Shown piece by piece: positions 55,215 through 64,000 of a stretch of 64,000 bases of DNA. Source of the DNA: Psychromarinibacter halotolerans (GTDB taxonomy: Bacteria > Pseudomonadota > Alphaproteobacteria > Rhodobacterales > Rhodobacteraceae); assembly GCF_029168315.1 (NCBI RefSeq), contig NZ_JARGYD010000004.1, forward strand, positions 186,001-250,000. Direction: 5' to 3'. The position numbers and the translations under genes were made by a program. Under the pieces are notes generated by a model. That model saw only the letters and a program-made list of their open reading frames with translations, had not been told where the DNA came from and did no database searches. Within the stretch, counting starts at the first letter, position 1; each line of letters opens with the position of its first letter.

Positions 55215-55901
55215 TCAGCCGCGCGCCGCCGCCATCCGCATCTGTTCGATGATATGGCGGCCAGAGCCCTCGACATGGCGCGTGATCACGGCACAGGCCG
55301 TGTCCACATCCTGTTCGCGGAATGCCTTCAGCAGGGCGCGGTGTTCTTCGATCACCGCTTTGCGGCGGGTCAGCGACACCGGATACCGGTGGCTGATCGC
55401 GCCCAGAATTTCCCGGTGCTTCTGCCACATGTCGAACATGTGCCGGTTGTAGTGGCTTTCGTACGTGACGTTGTGAAACGCCGTATCCAGATCCGAATGC
55501 TTGCGTTCGTCCGCGAAGTTCAGGTCCTCGATACGGGACTGAATGCGATCAAGCTCGGTCAGTTGGTCTTCGGTCACCATCTCGACGAAGGTGCGGGTCA
55601 GGTAGGGTTCGATCAGCATCTCGACTTCGAACACGTTGCGCACGAAGCTTTCGTCCACCGGCCGCACCCGCGCGCCGCGATTGGGGTTCAGGACGACGAA
55701 GCCTTCGCCCCGCAGCATTTGCAGCGCCTCGCGCACGGGGCTGGTCGAGACGCCGTGGCGGCGGGCAAGGTCCGATACCTTCAGCCGCTCGTTCGGGGAC
55801 AACCGCCCCGCGATGATATCCTCGCGGATCAGATCGCAGACCGGACTCTCGGCCGGAGCCGGATCGGCCAAAGGGGTCACGTTATCTGCTTTCGTCGACA
55901 T
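55215..55901 (-). CDS. GntR-family regulator (FCD type) of the uronate-type operon
   Basis: Regulator of 228 residues: winged helix-turn-helix at about 20-85 (AGRLSPNERLKVSDLARRHGVSTSPVREALQMLRGEGFVVLNPNRGARV) and an all-helical FCD ligand domain (EVEMLIEPYLTR, HNVTYESHYNRHMFDMW, EEHRALLKAFREQDVDTACAVI, HVEGSGRH with metal-binding His/Asp residues). Divergent from the ABC-dehydratase operon, it is the likely repressor; FCD regulators next to mannonate dehydratase often respond to hexuronates. Start at ATG 55901; an in-frame TTG at 55937 is possible. Confidence 0.9.
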   Translation of the reverse strand: MSTKADNVTPLADPAPAESPVCDLIREDIIAGRLSPNERLKVSDLARRHGVSTSPVREALQMLRGEGFVVLNPNRGARVRPVDESFVRNVFEVEMLIEPYLTRTFVEMVTEDQLTELDRIQSRIEDLNFADERKHSDLDTAFHNVTYESHYNRHMFDMWQKHREILGAISHRYPVSLTRRKAVIEEHRALLKAFREQDVDTACAVITRHVEGSGRHIIEQMRMAAARG

Positions 55902-55907
55902 GAGGCC

Positions 55908-55974
55908 CTGATTTATCAGGTTTTCTCGCTTCGCCAAGGTGCTTTCTCATCTGTTTTATACACGAGTATTGACA
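55908..55974. promoter_or_regulatory. Candidate operator and promoter elements of the gntR / uronate operon
   Basis: Two palindrome-like elements lie between the divergent genes: CCTGATTTATCAGG (55908-55921) and ATACACGAGTAT (near 55960). A TTGACA at 55969-55974 could be the -35 of the rightward operon, but no clear -10 follows at 17 bases. Suggestive only. Confidence 0.35.
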
Positions 55975-56081
55975 AATAGTGCACGATCTTGGACCGTTTG
56001 TGTAGGAAAATCGGCGAACAGTGCATATCGCTGCGATTCCGACAGCGCCAGGAGGGGCGCGACAGAGGAGGAGACAATCCA

Positions 56082-58004
56082 ATGCTTGATTTCGGACGGC
56101 GCGTGCGCGCGCTGCCCTTGGGTCTTGCCGGCCTTTTGGCTGTGACGGCAGGCGCATGGGCGCAGGACTATCACCAAGCGCCTATGCTGGATGCGATGGT
56201 GGAAAGCGGCGACCTGCCGCCGGTAGAGGAGCGGCTGCCGGCCAATCCCTATGTCGAGGATATGATCGACAGCGTCGGCACCTACGGTGGCACGCTGCGG
56301 ACCACGATCCTTGCGAACGGCGACCACTACAACCTGACCCGGACCACCGCGAACGAGCTTCTGGTGCGCTGGGACCCGACGTGGTCCGAGGTCGTCCCAA
56401 GCCTTGCCGAAGAGTTCACGGTGTCGGACGACGCCACCACCTACACCTTCACCCTGCGCGAAGGGCTGAAGTGGTCGGATGGCGCGCCGTTCACCGTCGA
56501 GGACATCATGTTCTGGTATGAAGATGTCTTCATGAACGAACAGCTGAACCCGTCGAAGTCGCCCACCTTTACCGTCGGCGGCGAACCCGTCGTCGTGACC
56601 CAGACGGGCGAGCGCACGGTCGAGTTCAAGTTCGCCTCGCCCTACGGGTTGTTCCTGCAACAGCTGGCTTACGGGCAGGGGCACCATCCGGTGATCTACC
56701 CCAAGCACTACCTCAGCCAGTTCCACGAAAAGTACAACGCCGACGGGCTGCCCGCCCTGATCGAGGCGGACGCGACCGCGGGCGACTGGGTGGCGCTGTT
56801 CAACTCGAAGGTGTCGCTCTCGTTCCAGCCGCAGTTCTGGCAGAACCTTGATCTGCCCACGATGAACCCGTGGGTTCTGACCGTGCCTTACGCCGATCAG
56901 GAACGCGTCGTGGCAGAACGGAACCCGTTCTACTGGAAGGTCGACCCGGACGGCAACCAGCTGCCCTATATCGACGGCATCACCTGGGCCAAGATCGACG
57001 ACCCGCAGCTGATGGCCCTGCGCATGACCTCGGGCGATTTCGACTTCGCCTTCCGTCACATCAACAACTCGACCTTCCGGTCGGTGCTGTATGACGGGCA
57101 GGATAGCGGCAACTATCGCTTCGTCGACGTGATGGACCTGCCGGCGAACGACGCGGTGGTTCTGCTGAACCTCAACGTCGAGGACGACACCAAGCGCGAG
57201 ATCTTCCAGAACAAGGATTTCCGCATCGCGCTGTCGCACGCCATCAACCGGCAAGAGATCATCGACCTGATCTACGTCGGGCAAGGCGCCCCGGCGCAGG
57301 TGGCGATCCAGCCGGACCACGAGCTGTTCAACGAGACGCTCGCCAGCCAGTACACCGAGTACGACACGGCCAAGGCGAACGAGATCCTTGACGGCATCAT
57401 GCCCGAGAAGAACGGCGAGGGCATCCGCCTGATGCCGAACGGCGAGCCGATGGTGATTAACTTCATGGTCGCCGACGTGTTCGGTCTGTCCTACCCGGAC
57501 GTGATGCAGATGGTGCAGCAGTATGCCCGTGACATCGGCGTCGACATCCAGATCCGCACCACCGACCGGGCGCGTCTGAATACGATGTGGTACGCGAACG
57601 AGCACGAGGCCTACATGTGGAACTGCGTCGGCGGTCTGTCCGAAGCCTACAGCGACGTGCGCTGCTACATGCCGTTCCTCAAGGCGGACATCTTCTTCGC
57701 CTCGAAATGGGCGGACTGGTACTCTGACCGCTCGACGGGTGAAGAGCCGCCCGAAGCCGTGAAAGAGCTGATGGCAGCCTACGACGACGTCAACGCGGCG
57801 GCCACCGATGCCGACCGTCTGGCCGAGATGCAGGAGTTCCTGTCGCTGTCGGCCGAGCAGTTCCTGACCATCGGCATCTCGCGGCCCATGCCGAAGTACA
57901 TGATGGTGTCCAAGGACCTGCGGAACGTGGTGGACGGTATCCCGATCACGGGCAACCTCTGGCACCCCGCACCCACGCTCACTCAGTGGTGGTTCGACCG
58001 CTGA
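56082..58004 (+). CDS. ABC transporter substrate-binding protein, family 5, large type
   Basis: Periplasmic receptor of 640 residues with a Sec signal (VRALPLGLAGLLAVTAGAWAQ). Its length and layout match the large family 5 proteins used for oligosaccharides as well as peptides (YGGTLRTTILANGD, VPSLAEEFTVSDDATTYTFTLREGLKWSDGAPFTVEDI, DFRIALSHAINRQEIID). The start at ATG 56082 follows GGAGGAG. As the first gene of an operon ending in sugar-acid dehydratases, it probably binds a uronic acid-containing oligosaccharide rather than a peptide; this is inference from context. Confidence 0.92.
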   Translation: MLDFGRRVRALPLGLAGLLAVTAGAWAQDYHQAPMLDAMVESGDLPPVEERLPANPYVEDMIDSVGTYGGTLRTTILANGDHYNLTRTTANELLVRWDPTWSEVVPSLAEEFTVSDDATTYTFTLREGLKWSDGAPFTVEDIMFWYEDVFMNEQLNPSKSPTFTVGGEPVVVTQTGERTVEFKFASPYGLFLQQLAYGQGHHPVIYPKHYLSQFHEKYNADGLPALIEADATAGDWVALFNSKVSLSFQPQFWQNLDLPTMNPWVLTVPYADQERVVAERNPFYWKVDPDGNQLPYIDGITWAKIDDPQLMALRMTSGDFDFAFRHINNSTFRSVLYDGQDSGNYRFVDVMDLPANDAVVLLNLNVEDDTKREIFQNKDFRIALSHAINRQEIIDLIYVGQGAPAQVAIQPDHELFNETLASQYTEYDTAKANEILDGIMPEKNGEGIRLMPNGEPMVINFMVADVFGLSYPDVMQMVQQYARDIGVDIQIRTTDRARLNTMWYANEHEAYMWNCVGGLSEAYSDVRCYMPFLKADIFFASKWADWYSDRSTGEEPPEAVKELMAAYDDVNAAATDADRLAEMQEFLSLSAEQFLTIGISRPMPKYMMVSKDLRNVVDGIPITGNLWHPAPTLTQWWFDR

Positions 58005-58087
58005 GCTGACTGCCGGGGCGTGGGCCTCTCTCTCCCGCCCATGCCCCGGTCTCCCCTGACTGAAATTCCCGAAAGACCGGACCCGAG

Positions 58088-59074
58088 ATGCTGAGCTTTC
58101 TCGCCAGAAGACTGCTGTACGCGATCCCCACGCTGATCGCGGTGTCGGTGGTCGCCTTTATCATCATCCAGTTGCCGCCCGGCGACTACCTGTCCACGCT
58201 GATGGCCGACTGGGCCAGTCAGGGTGGCGCCGTCGAAGAGGGCACGCTCGCCGCGATGCGCGAACGCTACGGCCTCGACCAGCCGATGTACGTCCAGTAC
58301 TTCAAGTGGGTCACGGGCATCGTGACGCGCGGCGACTTCGGCATCTCGTTCGAGTTCGGCAAGCCGGTGACGGAACTGATCTGGAACCGCCTTGGCTATA
58401 GCTTCCTGCTGGCGATCCTGACGCTGATCTTCGTCTGGGCCGTCGCGATCCCGATCGGCATCATCTCGGCGGTGCGCCAGTATTCCGTCACCGACTACGT
58501 CGCGACCTTCTTCGCCTTCTTCTTTCTCGCCTTGCCGAACTTCGTTCTCGCACTGGCGGCGATGTATGTACTGGCGGCGTTCTTCGACCAGTCGGTCGGC
58601 GGGCTGTACTCGGCGCAGTACATCGACGCGCCGTGGTCGTGGGGCAAGTTCGTCGACTTCCTGAACCACGTCTGGCTGCCGATCTTCGTCATCGGCACCG
58701 GCGCGCTGGCGACGATGGTGCGCATCATGCGCGCCAACCTGCTGGACGAACTGTCCAAGCCCTATGTCACCACCGCCCGCGCCAAGGGCATGTCCGAACT
58801 GGAACTGCTGCTGCGCTATCCCGTGCGCATGGCGCTGAACCCGCTGATCTCAACGCTGGGCTGGATTCTCCCGACCGTCATCTCGGGCGAGATCCTCGTT
58901 TCCGTGGTGATGAGCCTGCCGACGACCGGGCCGCTGCTGCTGCGCTCGCTGCTGTCACAGGACATGTATCTTGCCGGATCGCTGATCATGCTGATCTCGG
59001 TCCTGACGATCATCGGCACGATCCTGTCCGACATCCTTCTTGCCATCGCCGACCCGAGGATCCGTCTGGAATGA
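58088..59074 (+). CDS. ABC transporter permease, DppB/OppB family
   Basis: Permease of 328 residues with the typical N-terminus (LSFLARRLLYAIPTLIAVSVVAFIIIQLPPGDYLS), a TRGDFGISFEF motif and the EAA loop (TTARAKGMSELELLLRYPVRMALNPLIS). Start ATG 58088; the next gene begins in an ATGA overlap at 59071. It belongs with the large binding protein upstream. Confidence 0.94.
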   Translation: MLSFLARRLLYAIPTLIAVSVVAFIIIQLPPGDYLSTLMADWASQGGAVEEGTLAAMRERYGLDQPMYVQYFKWVTGIVTRGDFGISFEFGKPVTELIWNRLGYSFLLAILTLIFVWAVAIPIGIISAVRQYSVTDYVATFFAFFFLALPNFVLALAAMYVLAAFFDQSVGGLYSAQYIDAPWSWGKFVDFLNHVWLPIFVIGTGALATMVRIMRANLLDELSKPYVTTARAKGMSELELLLRYPVRMALNPLISTLGWILPTVISGEILVSVVMSLPTTGPLLLRSLLSQDMYLAGSLIMLISVLTIIGTILSDILLAIADPRIRLE

Positions 59075-60261
59075 CCAAGACCTACAAGGAACCAGAGCCG
59101 GACTTCACCTATGATCCGGCGATCGAGACGACAGACCCCGCGGTCAGTCAGGAAACGGCGGGGCACGAGGCGAACCTTGCCGCCGCTGGTCAGTGGAAAC
59201 TGTTCTGGCTGAAGTTCCGCAAGCACAAGCTGGCGGTTGTCAGCCTTGCCGTGGTGCTGGTGCTGTACCTGATCGCGGCCTTCGCGGAATTCGTGGCGCC
59301 CTTCGACCCGAACCAGACCTCGGCAACCTACACCTACGCGCCGCCGCAGCGATTGCAGCTGTTCCACGAGGGCCAGTTCATGCCGCATGTCGACGGGATG
59401 AAAATGACGCTGAACACCGACTCGATGCGGCGCGAGTTCGAGCGTGATCCGGCCAACCCGATTCCGGTGGGCTTCTTCGTCAAGACGCAGCCCTACGAGT
59501 TGATGGGCTTCATCCCGATGGAGACCAAGCTGTTCGGCCCGCTAGAGCCGGGGCCGCGGTCGCCGATGTACATCTTCGGCGCCGACCGGCTGGGGCGCGA
59601 CATCTTCAGCCGCACCGTCTATGGCGCGCGCATCTCGCTGTCGATCGGGCTGGTGGGCGTGGCGCTTAGCCTTGTTCTGGGCGTGCTGATCGGCGGCATC
59701 TCGGGCTTCTTCGGGGGCAAGGTGGACACGGTCATCCAGCGGGTGATCGAGTTCCTGCGCTCGATCCCGACGATCCCTTTGTGGATGGGCCTAGCCGCCG
59801 CGATCCCGCTGTCATGGCCACCCTTGCGGGTCTACTTCATGATCACGATCATCGTGTCGCTGATCGGCTGGACCGGCCTTGCACGAGAGGTCAGGGGCAA
59901 GTTCCTGTCGCTGCGCAACGAGGATTTCGTCATCGCCGCCCGGCTGGACGGGATGAGCGAGATGGGCATCATCGTGCGCCACCTCGTGCCGTCCTTCCTG
60001 TCGCACATCATCGCGGTCCTGACCCTGTCGATCCCGGTGATGATCCTTTCGGAAACCGCGCTGTCCTTCCTTGGCATCGGGCTTCAGCCGCCCGCGATCT
60101 CGTGGGGCGTCCTGCTGCAAGAGGCGCAGAACATCCGCGCCGTCAGTCAGGCCCCGTGGCTGCTGTTCACCCCGGCCACCGCCATCGTCATCGCCGTGCT
60201 GTCGCTGAACTTCCTCGGCGACGGGCTGCGCGATGCCGCCGACCCCTATGGAAAGGTGTGA
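59071..60261 (+). CDS. ABC transporter permease, DppC/OppC family with extended periplasmic insert
   Basis: Permease of 396 residues, longer than the usual about 290, because of a 100-residue insert after helix one (from about PFDPNQTSATYTYAPPQRLQ to GADRLGRDIFSR). That insert is typical for DppC-like subunits of oligosaccharide importers. The EAA loop is RLDGMSEMGIIVRHLVPSF. The N-terminal about 45 residues are acidic and cytoplasmic. Start ATG 59071 overlaps the preceding stop. Confidence 0.93.
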   Translation: MTKTYKEPEPDFTYDPAIETTDPAVSQETAGHEANLAAAGQWKLFWLKFRKHKLAVVSLAVVLVLYLIAAFAEFVAPFDPNQTSATYTYAPPQRLQLFHEGQFMPHVDGMKMTLNTDSMRREFERDPANPIPVGFFVKTQPYELMGFIPMETKLFGPLEPGPRSPMYIFGADRLGRDIFSRTVYGARISLSIGLVGVALSLVLGVLIGGISGFFGGKVDTVIQRVIEFLRSIPTIPLWMGLAAAIPLSWPPLRVYFMITIIVSLIGWTGLAREVRGKFLSLRNEDFVIAARLDGMSEMGIIVRHLVPSFLSHIIAVLTLSIPVMILSETALSFLGIGLQPPAISWGVLLQEAQNIRAVSQAPWLLFTPATAIVIAVLSLNFLGDGLRDAADPYGKV

Positions 60262-60265
60262 CGCC

Positions 60266-61945
60266 ATGAGCCCGATCCTCAAGGTCGAGAACCTGACCAC
60301 CGTTTTTCCCACGCGCACCGGCGATTTCGTGGCGGTCGACGATGTGTCCTTCACGCTGGAACCCGGCAAGACGCTGTGCGTCGTGGGCGAAAGCGGGTCG
60401 GGCAAGTCGGTGACCGCGCGGTCGATCCTGCAGATCGTGGACAAACCCGGCAAGATCACAGGCGGCCGCATCCTGCTGGACCGCGACGGGACCGAGGTCG
60501 ACCTCGCCGCGCTGGACCCGCGCGGCCGGGCGATCCGCGACGTGCGCGGCAAGGACATCGCGATGATCTTCCAAGAACCGATGTCGTCGCTGTCGCCGAT
60601 CCACACCATCGGCGTCCAGATCGGCGAGGCACTGCGCATTCACTTCGGCATGGGCAAGGCCGAGCGGCGCGAGCGGGTGATCGAACTGCTGCGGCAGGTG
60701 GAAATCCCGAACCCCGAGACCGCCATCGACCGCTATACCTTCGAATACTCGGGCGGGATGCGGCAGCGGGCGATGATCGCGATGGCGCTGGCCTGCAATC
60801 CGCGCATCCTGATCGCGGACGAACCCACCACCGCGCTGGACGTGACGACGCAGGCCGAGATCCTTGACCTGATCGGCAAGCTGCAGCGCGAGCATGGCAT
60901 GGCCGTGATGTTCATCACCCACGACATGGGTGTGGTGGCCGAGATCGCGGACGAGGTGCTGGTCATGTACCGCGGCCACGTCAAGGAACACGGCAGCGTG
61001 GAAGACATCTTCCATGCGCCGAAAGATCCCTACACGAAGATGCTGATCGGCTCGGTCACCAAGCTGGAGCACCGCTCGGAGGCGCTTGTGCGCACCGACG
61101 CCGCGCCAGAGACGGTCACGGCGCCGGCGCCCCTGCTGGACGTGCGCGGGCTGACCAAGACCTTCGGCGAACTGAAAGCCGTGAACGACGTGTCGCTGAC
61201 GCTGAAGGATGGCGAGACGCTGGGCGTGGTGGGCGAAAGCGGATCGGGCAAGACCACGATGGGCCGCTGCCTGCTGCGGATCTACGACCCCGACGCGGGC
61301 GCCATCGACTTTCGCCGCGCCGACGGTTCGGTGGTCGATGTGGCCACCGCCGGCAAGGCCGAGCTGAAAGCGGTCCGCCGCGAGATGCGCATGGTGTTTC
61401 AGGACCCCGTCGGGTCGCTGAACCCGCGCAAGACGGTCGGTCAGATCGTGGCCGAGCCGCTGCGGCTGGCGGGCTTCGGCACGCCGAAGCAGATCGACGA
61501 CAAGGTGGCGGACCTGATGCGGCAGGTGGGCCTGCCGCCCGAATGGCGCGAACGGTTCCCGCACGCCCTGTCGGGCGGCCAGCGCCAGCGCATCGGCATC
61601 GCGCGTGCGGTTGCTGTGAAACCGCGCCTGATCATCGCGGACGAGGCGACCAGCGCGCTGGACGTGTCCTTGCGCAGCCAGATGCTGGACCTGCTGGTGC
61701 AGCTTCAGGAAGAGATGGGCCTCAGCTTCGTCTTCATCAGCCACGACATGTCGGTGATCCGCTACATCTGCGACCGGGTGGCGGTGATGTACCGTGGCCG
61801 CGTGGTCGAAACCGGCGAGACCGATCAGGTCATCAACCGGGCCGAACATCCTTACACACAGGCGCTGCTGTCCGCGATCCCGCATCCGGACCCGAACCAG
61901 CGCCGCATCCACGACAGGGTGCGCTACGTCCCCGAGGAAGCCTGA
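60266..61945 (+). CDS. Fused two-domain ABC transporter ATP-binding protein
   Basis: ATPase of 559 residues holding two nucleotide-binding domains: Walker A GESGSGKSVT, signature YSGGMRQRAMIAMALA, Walker B LIADEPTTALD in the first, GESGSGKTTM, LSGGQRQRIGIARAVA and IIADEATSALD in the second, each with a switch His (ITHDMGVV, ISHDMSVI). It therefore energises the transporter as one chain, like the ATPase at the window start. Start ATG 60266 after GGAAAGG. It is followed two bases later by the mannonate dehydratase gene. Confidence 0.95.
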   Translation: MSPILKVENLTTVFPTRTGDFVAVDDVSFTLEPGKTLCVVGESGSGKSVTARSILQIVDKPGKITGGRILLDRDGTEVDLAALDPRGRAIRDVRGKDIAMIFQEPMSSLSPIHTIGVQIGEALRIHFGMGKAERRERVIELLRQVEIPNPETAIDRYTFEYSGGMRQRAMIAMALACNPRILIADEPTTALDVTTQAEILDLIGKLQREHGMAVMFITHDMGVVAEIADEVLVMYRGHVKEHGSVEDIFHAPKDPYTKMLIGSVTKLEHRSEALVRTDAAPETVTAPAPLLDVRGLTKTFGELKAVNDVSLTLKDGETLGVVGESGSGKTTMGRCLLRIYDPDAGAIDFRRADGSVVDVATAGKAELKAVRREMRMVFQDPVGSLNPRKTVGQIVAEPLRLAGFGTPKQIDDKVADLMRQVGLPPEWRERFPHALSGGQRQRIGIARAVAVKPRLIIADEATSALDVSLRSQMLDLLVQLQEEMGLSFVFISHDMSVIRYICDRVAVMYRGRVVETGETDQVINRAEHPYTQALLSAIPHPDPNQRRIHDRVRYVPEEA

Positions 61946-61947
61946 GA

Positions 61948-63156
61948 ATGAAGATAACCGACATCAAGGTCTTCGTGACCTGTCCCGGCCGCAACTTCGT
62001 GACCGTCAAGGTCTATACCGATCAGGGCCTGACCGGCGTCGGGGACGCCACCCTGAACGGGCGCGAGCTTGCGGTTGCGTCCTACCTGAAGGACCACGTC
62101 GTGCCCTGCCTGCTGGACCGCGACCCGATGCGGTCCGAGGACATCTGGCACTATCTGTACCGGGGCGCCTACTGGCGGCGCGGGCCGGTGACGATGGCGG
62201 CCATCGCGGCGATTGATACCGCGCTTTGGGACCTCAAGGCCAAGGCCGCGAACATGCCGCTGTACCAGCTTCTGGGCGGCGCCAGTCGCGACCGGGTGCT
62301 GTGCTATACCCACGCACAGGGGCGCGAGATCTCGGAAGCCGTTGACGCGGTCGGCGCGCGGATCGAACAGGGCTACAAGGCGGTGCGCGCGCAGGTCGGC
62401 ATCCCGGGGCTGCCCGATGTGTACGGCACCGGCTCGTCCGGGGTGACCAACACCGCCGCCGACAGCGACCTGCCGAAGGAAGAGGTCTGGTCGACCGCGA
62501 AATACATGCCCCGCATCCCGGCCTTGTTCGAGGAACTGCGCGCGGCGCATGGCGCCGACGTTCACCTGCTGCACGACACCCATCACCGCCTGACCCCGAT
62601 CGAAGCGGCGCGGCTGGCGAAGGATCTTGAACCCTACCGGCTGTTCTGGCTGGAAGACACTGTACCCGCCGAAAATCAGGACGGCTTCCGCCTGATCCGC
62701 CAGCATTCGACCACGCCGCTGGCGGTGGGTGAGGTGTTCAACACGATCTGGGACTGCAAGCAGCTGATCGAAGAACAGCTGATCGACTTCATCCGCACCA
62801 CCTGCGTCCACGCGGGCGGGCCGACGGCGCTGCGGCGGATCATGGATTTCGCGGGCGTCCATCATGTCCGCACCGCCTGCCACGGGGCGGCGGACATGTC
62901 GCCGATCTGCCTTGGCGCGAACCTGCATCTGGACCTGTGGGTGCCGAACTTCGGCATTCAGGAATACTCGGGCTACACCGACGAGATGCTGTCGGTCTTC
63001 CCGCATGCATGGACCTTCTCGGATGGCTACCTGCACCCCGGCGACGCCCCCGGCCACGGCGTCGATTTCGACGAGACGCTAGCCGACAAGCACCCCTATC
63101 AACGCGCCTACCTGCCGGTGAACCGGCTGGAGGACGGCACACTCTGGCACTGGTAA
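61948..63156 (+). CDS. manD: D-mannonate dehydratase (ManD), enolase superfamily
   Basis: Converts D-mannonate to 2-keto-3-deoxygluconate, the step after uronate reduction. The 402-residue protein has the ManD/RspA layout: acid-base pair Arg147 and Tyr159 (KAVRAQV, LPDVYG), metal ligands Asp210, Glu236 and Glu262 (LLHDTHHRL, FWLEDTV, AVGEVF), and His212 and His312 (ACHGAADMS); positions match characterised ManD enzymes. Start ATG 61948, two bases after the ATPase stop. It shows that the operon handles hexuronate-derived compounds. Confidence 0.92.
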   Translation: MKITDIKVFVTCPGRNFVTVKVYTDQGLTGVGDATLNGRELAVASYLKDHVVPCLLDRDPMRSEDIWHYLYRGAYWRRGPVTMAAIAAIDTALWDLKAKAANMPLYQLLGGASRDRVLCYTHAQGREISEAVDAVGARIEQGYKAVRAQVGIPGLPDVYGTGSSGVTNTAADSDLPKEEVWSTAKYMPRIPALFEELRAAHGADVHLLHDTHHRLTPIEAARLAKDLEPYRLFWLEDTVPAENQDGFRLIRQHSTTPLAVGEVFNTIWDCKQLIEEQLIDFIRTTCVHAGGPTALRRIMDFAGVHHVRTACHGAADMSPICLGANLHLDLWVPNFGIQEYSGYTDEMLSVFPHAWTFSDGYLHPGDAPGHGVDFDETLADKHPYQRAYLPVNRLEDGTLWHW

Positions 63157-63161
63157 CAGAC

Positions 63162-64000
63162 ATGAAAATCACCAAGATCAAGACCTTCGCCGTCCGCGTC
63201 GGCATCCGCAACCAACTGATCGTGAAGGTCGAAACCGACGAGGGCATTCACGGCTGGGGCGAAAGCGGCCTGTCGGGGCGCGAGAAGGCCGTCGCAGGCG
63301 CGCTGGAACACTACGCCGCTTTCGTCGAGGGGCGCGATCCCTTCGCCATCGGCGCGCTGTGGCAGGAGATGTACCGCAGCCAGTATTTCGAGGGCGGGCG
63401 CGTCCTGACCGCCGCGATCTCGGCGCTGGACATCGCGCTGCACGACATCAAGGGCAAGGCGCTGGGCGTGCCGGTCTACCAGTTGCTGGGCGGCAAGCAG
63501 CGCGACGTGATCCCGACCTTCGCCACCACGTTCGAGGCGCCGGGGCCGAAAATGATCGAGCAGGCGCAGATGCTGGTCGAACACGGCTGGACGGCGATGC
63601 GCCTGTCGCCCGACGGGCACGAGAACAAGACGACCTACGAGCCGCGCGAGCATATCGCCAACTCGGCCAAGTGGCTGGTCAAAGCGCGCGAGACGCTGGG
63701 CGAGGACGTGGTGCTGGGCATCGACTATCACCACCGGCTGACCGTGGCCGAGGCCGCGAGTTTCTGCCAGAAGATGCCGTCCGGCACGCTGGACTTTCTG
63801 GAAGAGCCGATCCGCGACGAAAGCCCCACCGCCTACGAGGCGCTCCGTCGGATGACCGACGTGCCCTTCGCCATCGGTGAAGAGTTCGCGTCGAAATGGC
63901 AGTTCCTGCCGTACATCGAACGCGACATCCACCAGTTCAACCGCATCGATGTCTGCAACGTGGGCGGGCTGACGGAATCCATGAAGGTCGCCGGCTGGTC
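63162..64000 (+). CDS. Enolase-superfamily dehydratase (mandelate racemase/muconate lactonising type), cut by window end
   Basis: First 279 residues of a second enolase-superfamily enzyme. It has the N-terminal capping domain (ITKIKTFAVRVGIRNQLIVKVETDEGIHGWGESG) and barrel metal ligands Asp188, Glu214 and Glu240 (VVLGIDYHHRL, DFLEEPIRDE, FAIGEEFAS), with a YHH motif after the first ligand. It is closest in pattern to galactonate/other sugar-acid dehydratases of the mandelate racemase subgroup and differs from ManD in the catalytic loop. Start ATG 63162 is five bases after the manD stop. Substrate is unassigned; the C-terminal part lies outside the window. Confidence 0.9.
   Translation, partial: MKITKIKTFAVRVGIRNQLIVKVETDEGIHGWGESGLSGREKAVAGALEHYAAFVEGRDPFAIGALWQEMYRSQYFEGGRVLTAAISALDIALHDIKGKALGVPVYQLLGGKQRDVIPTFATTFEAPGPKMIEQAQMLVEHGWTAMRLSPDGHENKTTYEPREHIANSAKWLVKARETLGEDVVLGIDYHHRLTVAEAASFCQKMPSGTLDFLEEPIRDESPTAYEALRRMTDVPFAIGEEFASKWQFLPYIERDIHQFNRIDVCNVGGLTESMKVAGW

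Overview
The window reads as chromosomal DNA of a high-G+C alphaproteobacterium, most likely a Rhodobacteraceae (roseobacter-type) member. This is inferred from gene content and style: many solute-binding-protein ABC transporters, a DUF1127 protein, ATGA-overlapped operons, a Rhodobacterales-like gene mix and strong G/C at third codon positions. No rRNA, tRNA, CRISPR array or insertion sequence was recognised.

Layout. 1-5183 (minus): a peptide-type ABC importer (binding protein, two permeases, a two-domain ATPase cut by the window edge) with a divergent HTH regulator at 5327-6139. About 6270-9850: a visibly A+T-richer insertion with two different tyrosine recombinases and small ORFs. 10151-16729: a methyltransferase, an AGCS sodium:amino-acid symporter with a UspA protein, an ECF sigma / anti-sigma / DUF4394 cluster and an AEC carrier. 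16890-24206: a complete Na+-translocating NADH:quinone reductase operon (nqrABCDEF), with the flavin-attachment enzyme apbE and the maturation factor nqrM divergent from it.

24989-34126: a LacI regulator, paired operator palindromes and a carbohydrate ABC importer operon that contains an unknown secreted protein, a small membrane protein, two ATPases and a fused DhaK-DhaL kinase; the kinase suggests a ketose or polyol of the dihydroxyacetone/erythrulose type. 35016-40041 (minus): a tightly packed five-gene phosphorelay (receiver, sensor kinase, receiver, receiver-kinase hybrid, receiver). 40291-45962: an aldo/keto reductase, a siderophore-interacting-type reductase and a heterodimeric ABC exporter with one degenerate ATPase site.

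46186-52700 is the most unusual stretch: an RTX-repeat protein, a small secreted COG4315-type protein, a regulator that fuses a SARP/BTAD-like DNA-binding region to an alpha/beta-hydrolase, a cytochrome P450, a STAS-HTH fusion and a DUF1127 protein. A 12-bp-period tandem repeat (ACAACGGT or ACAACGCT) occurs 106-132 bp before the RTX, COG4315 and P450 start codons, the last copy also lying in front of the divergent regulator gene. This suggests a small regulon controlled by the fused regulator and is the best candidate here for an undescribed system.

52748-55157 carries a type II glutamine synthetase and an ammonium transporter. 55215-64000 is a GntR-controlled ABC importer followed by D-mannonate dehydratase and a second enolase-superfamily dehydratase (cut by the window end), pointing to uptake and breakdown of uronic-acid-containing compounds.
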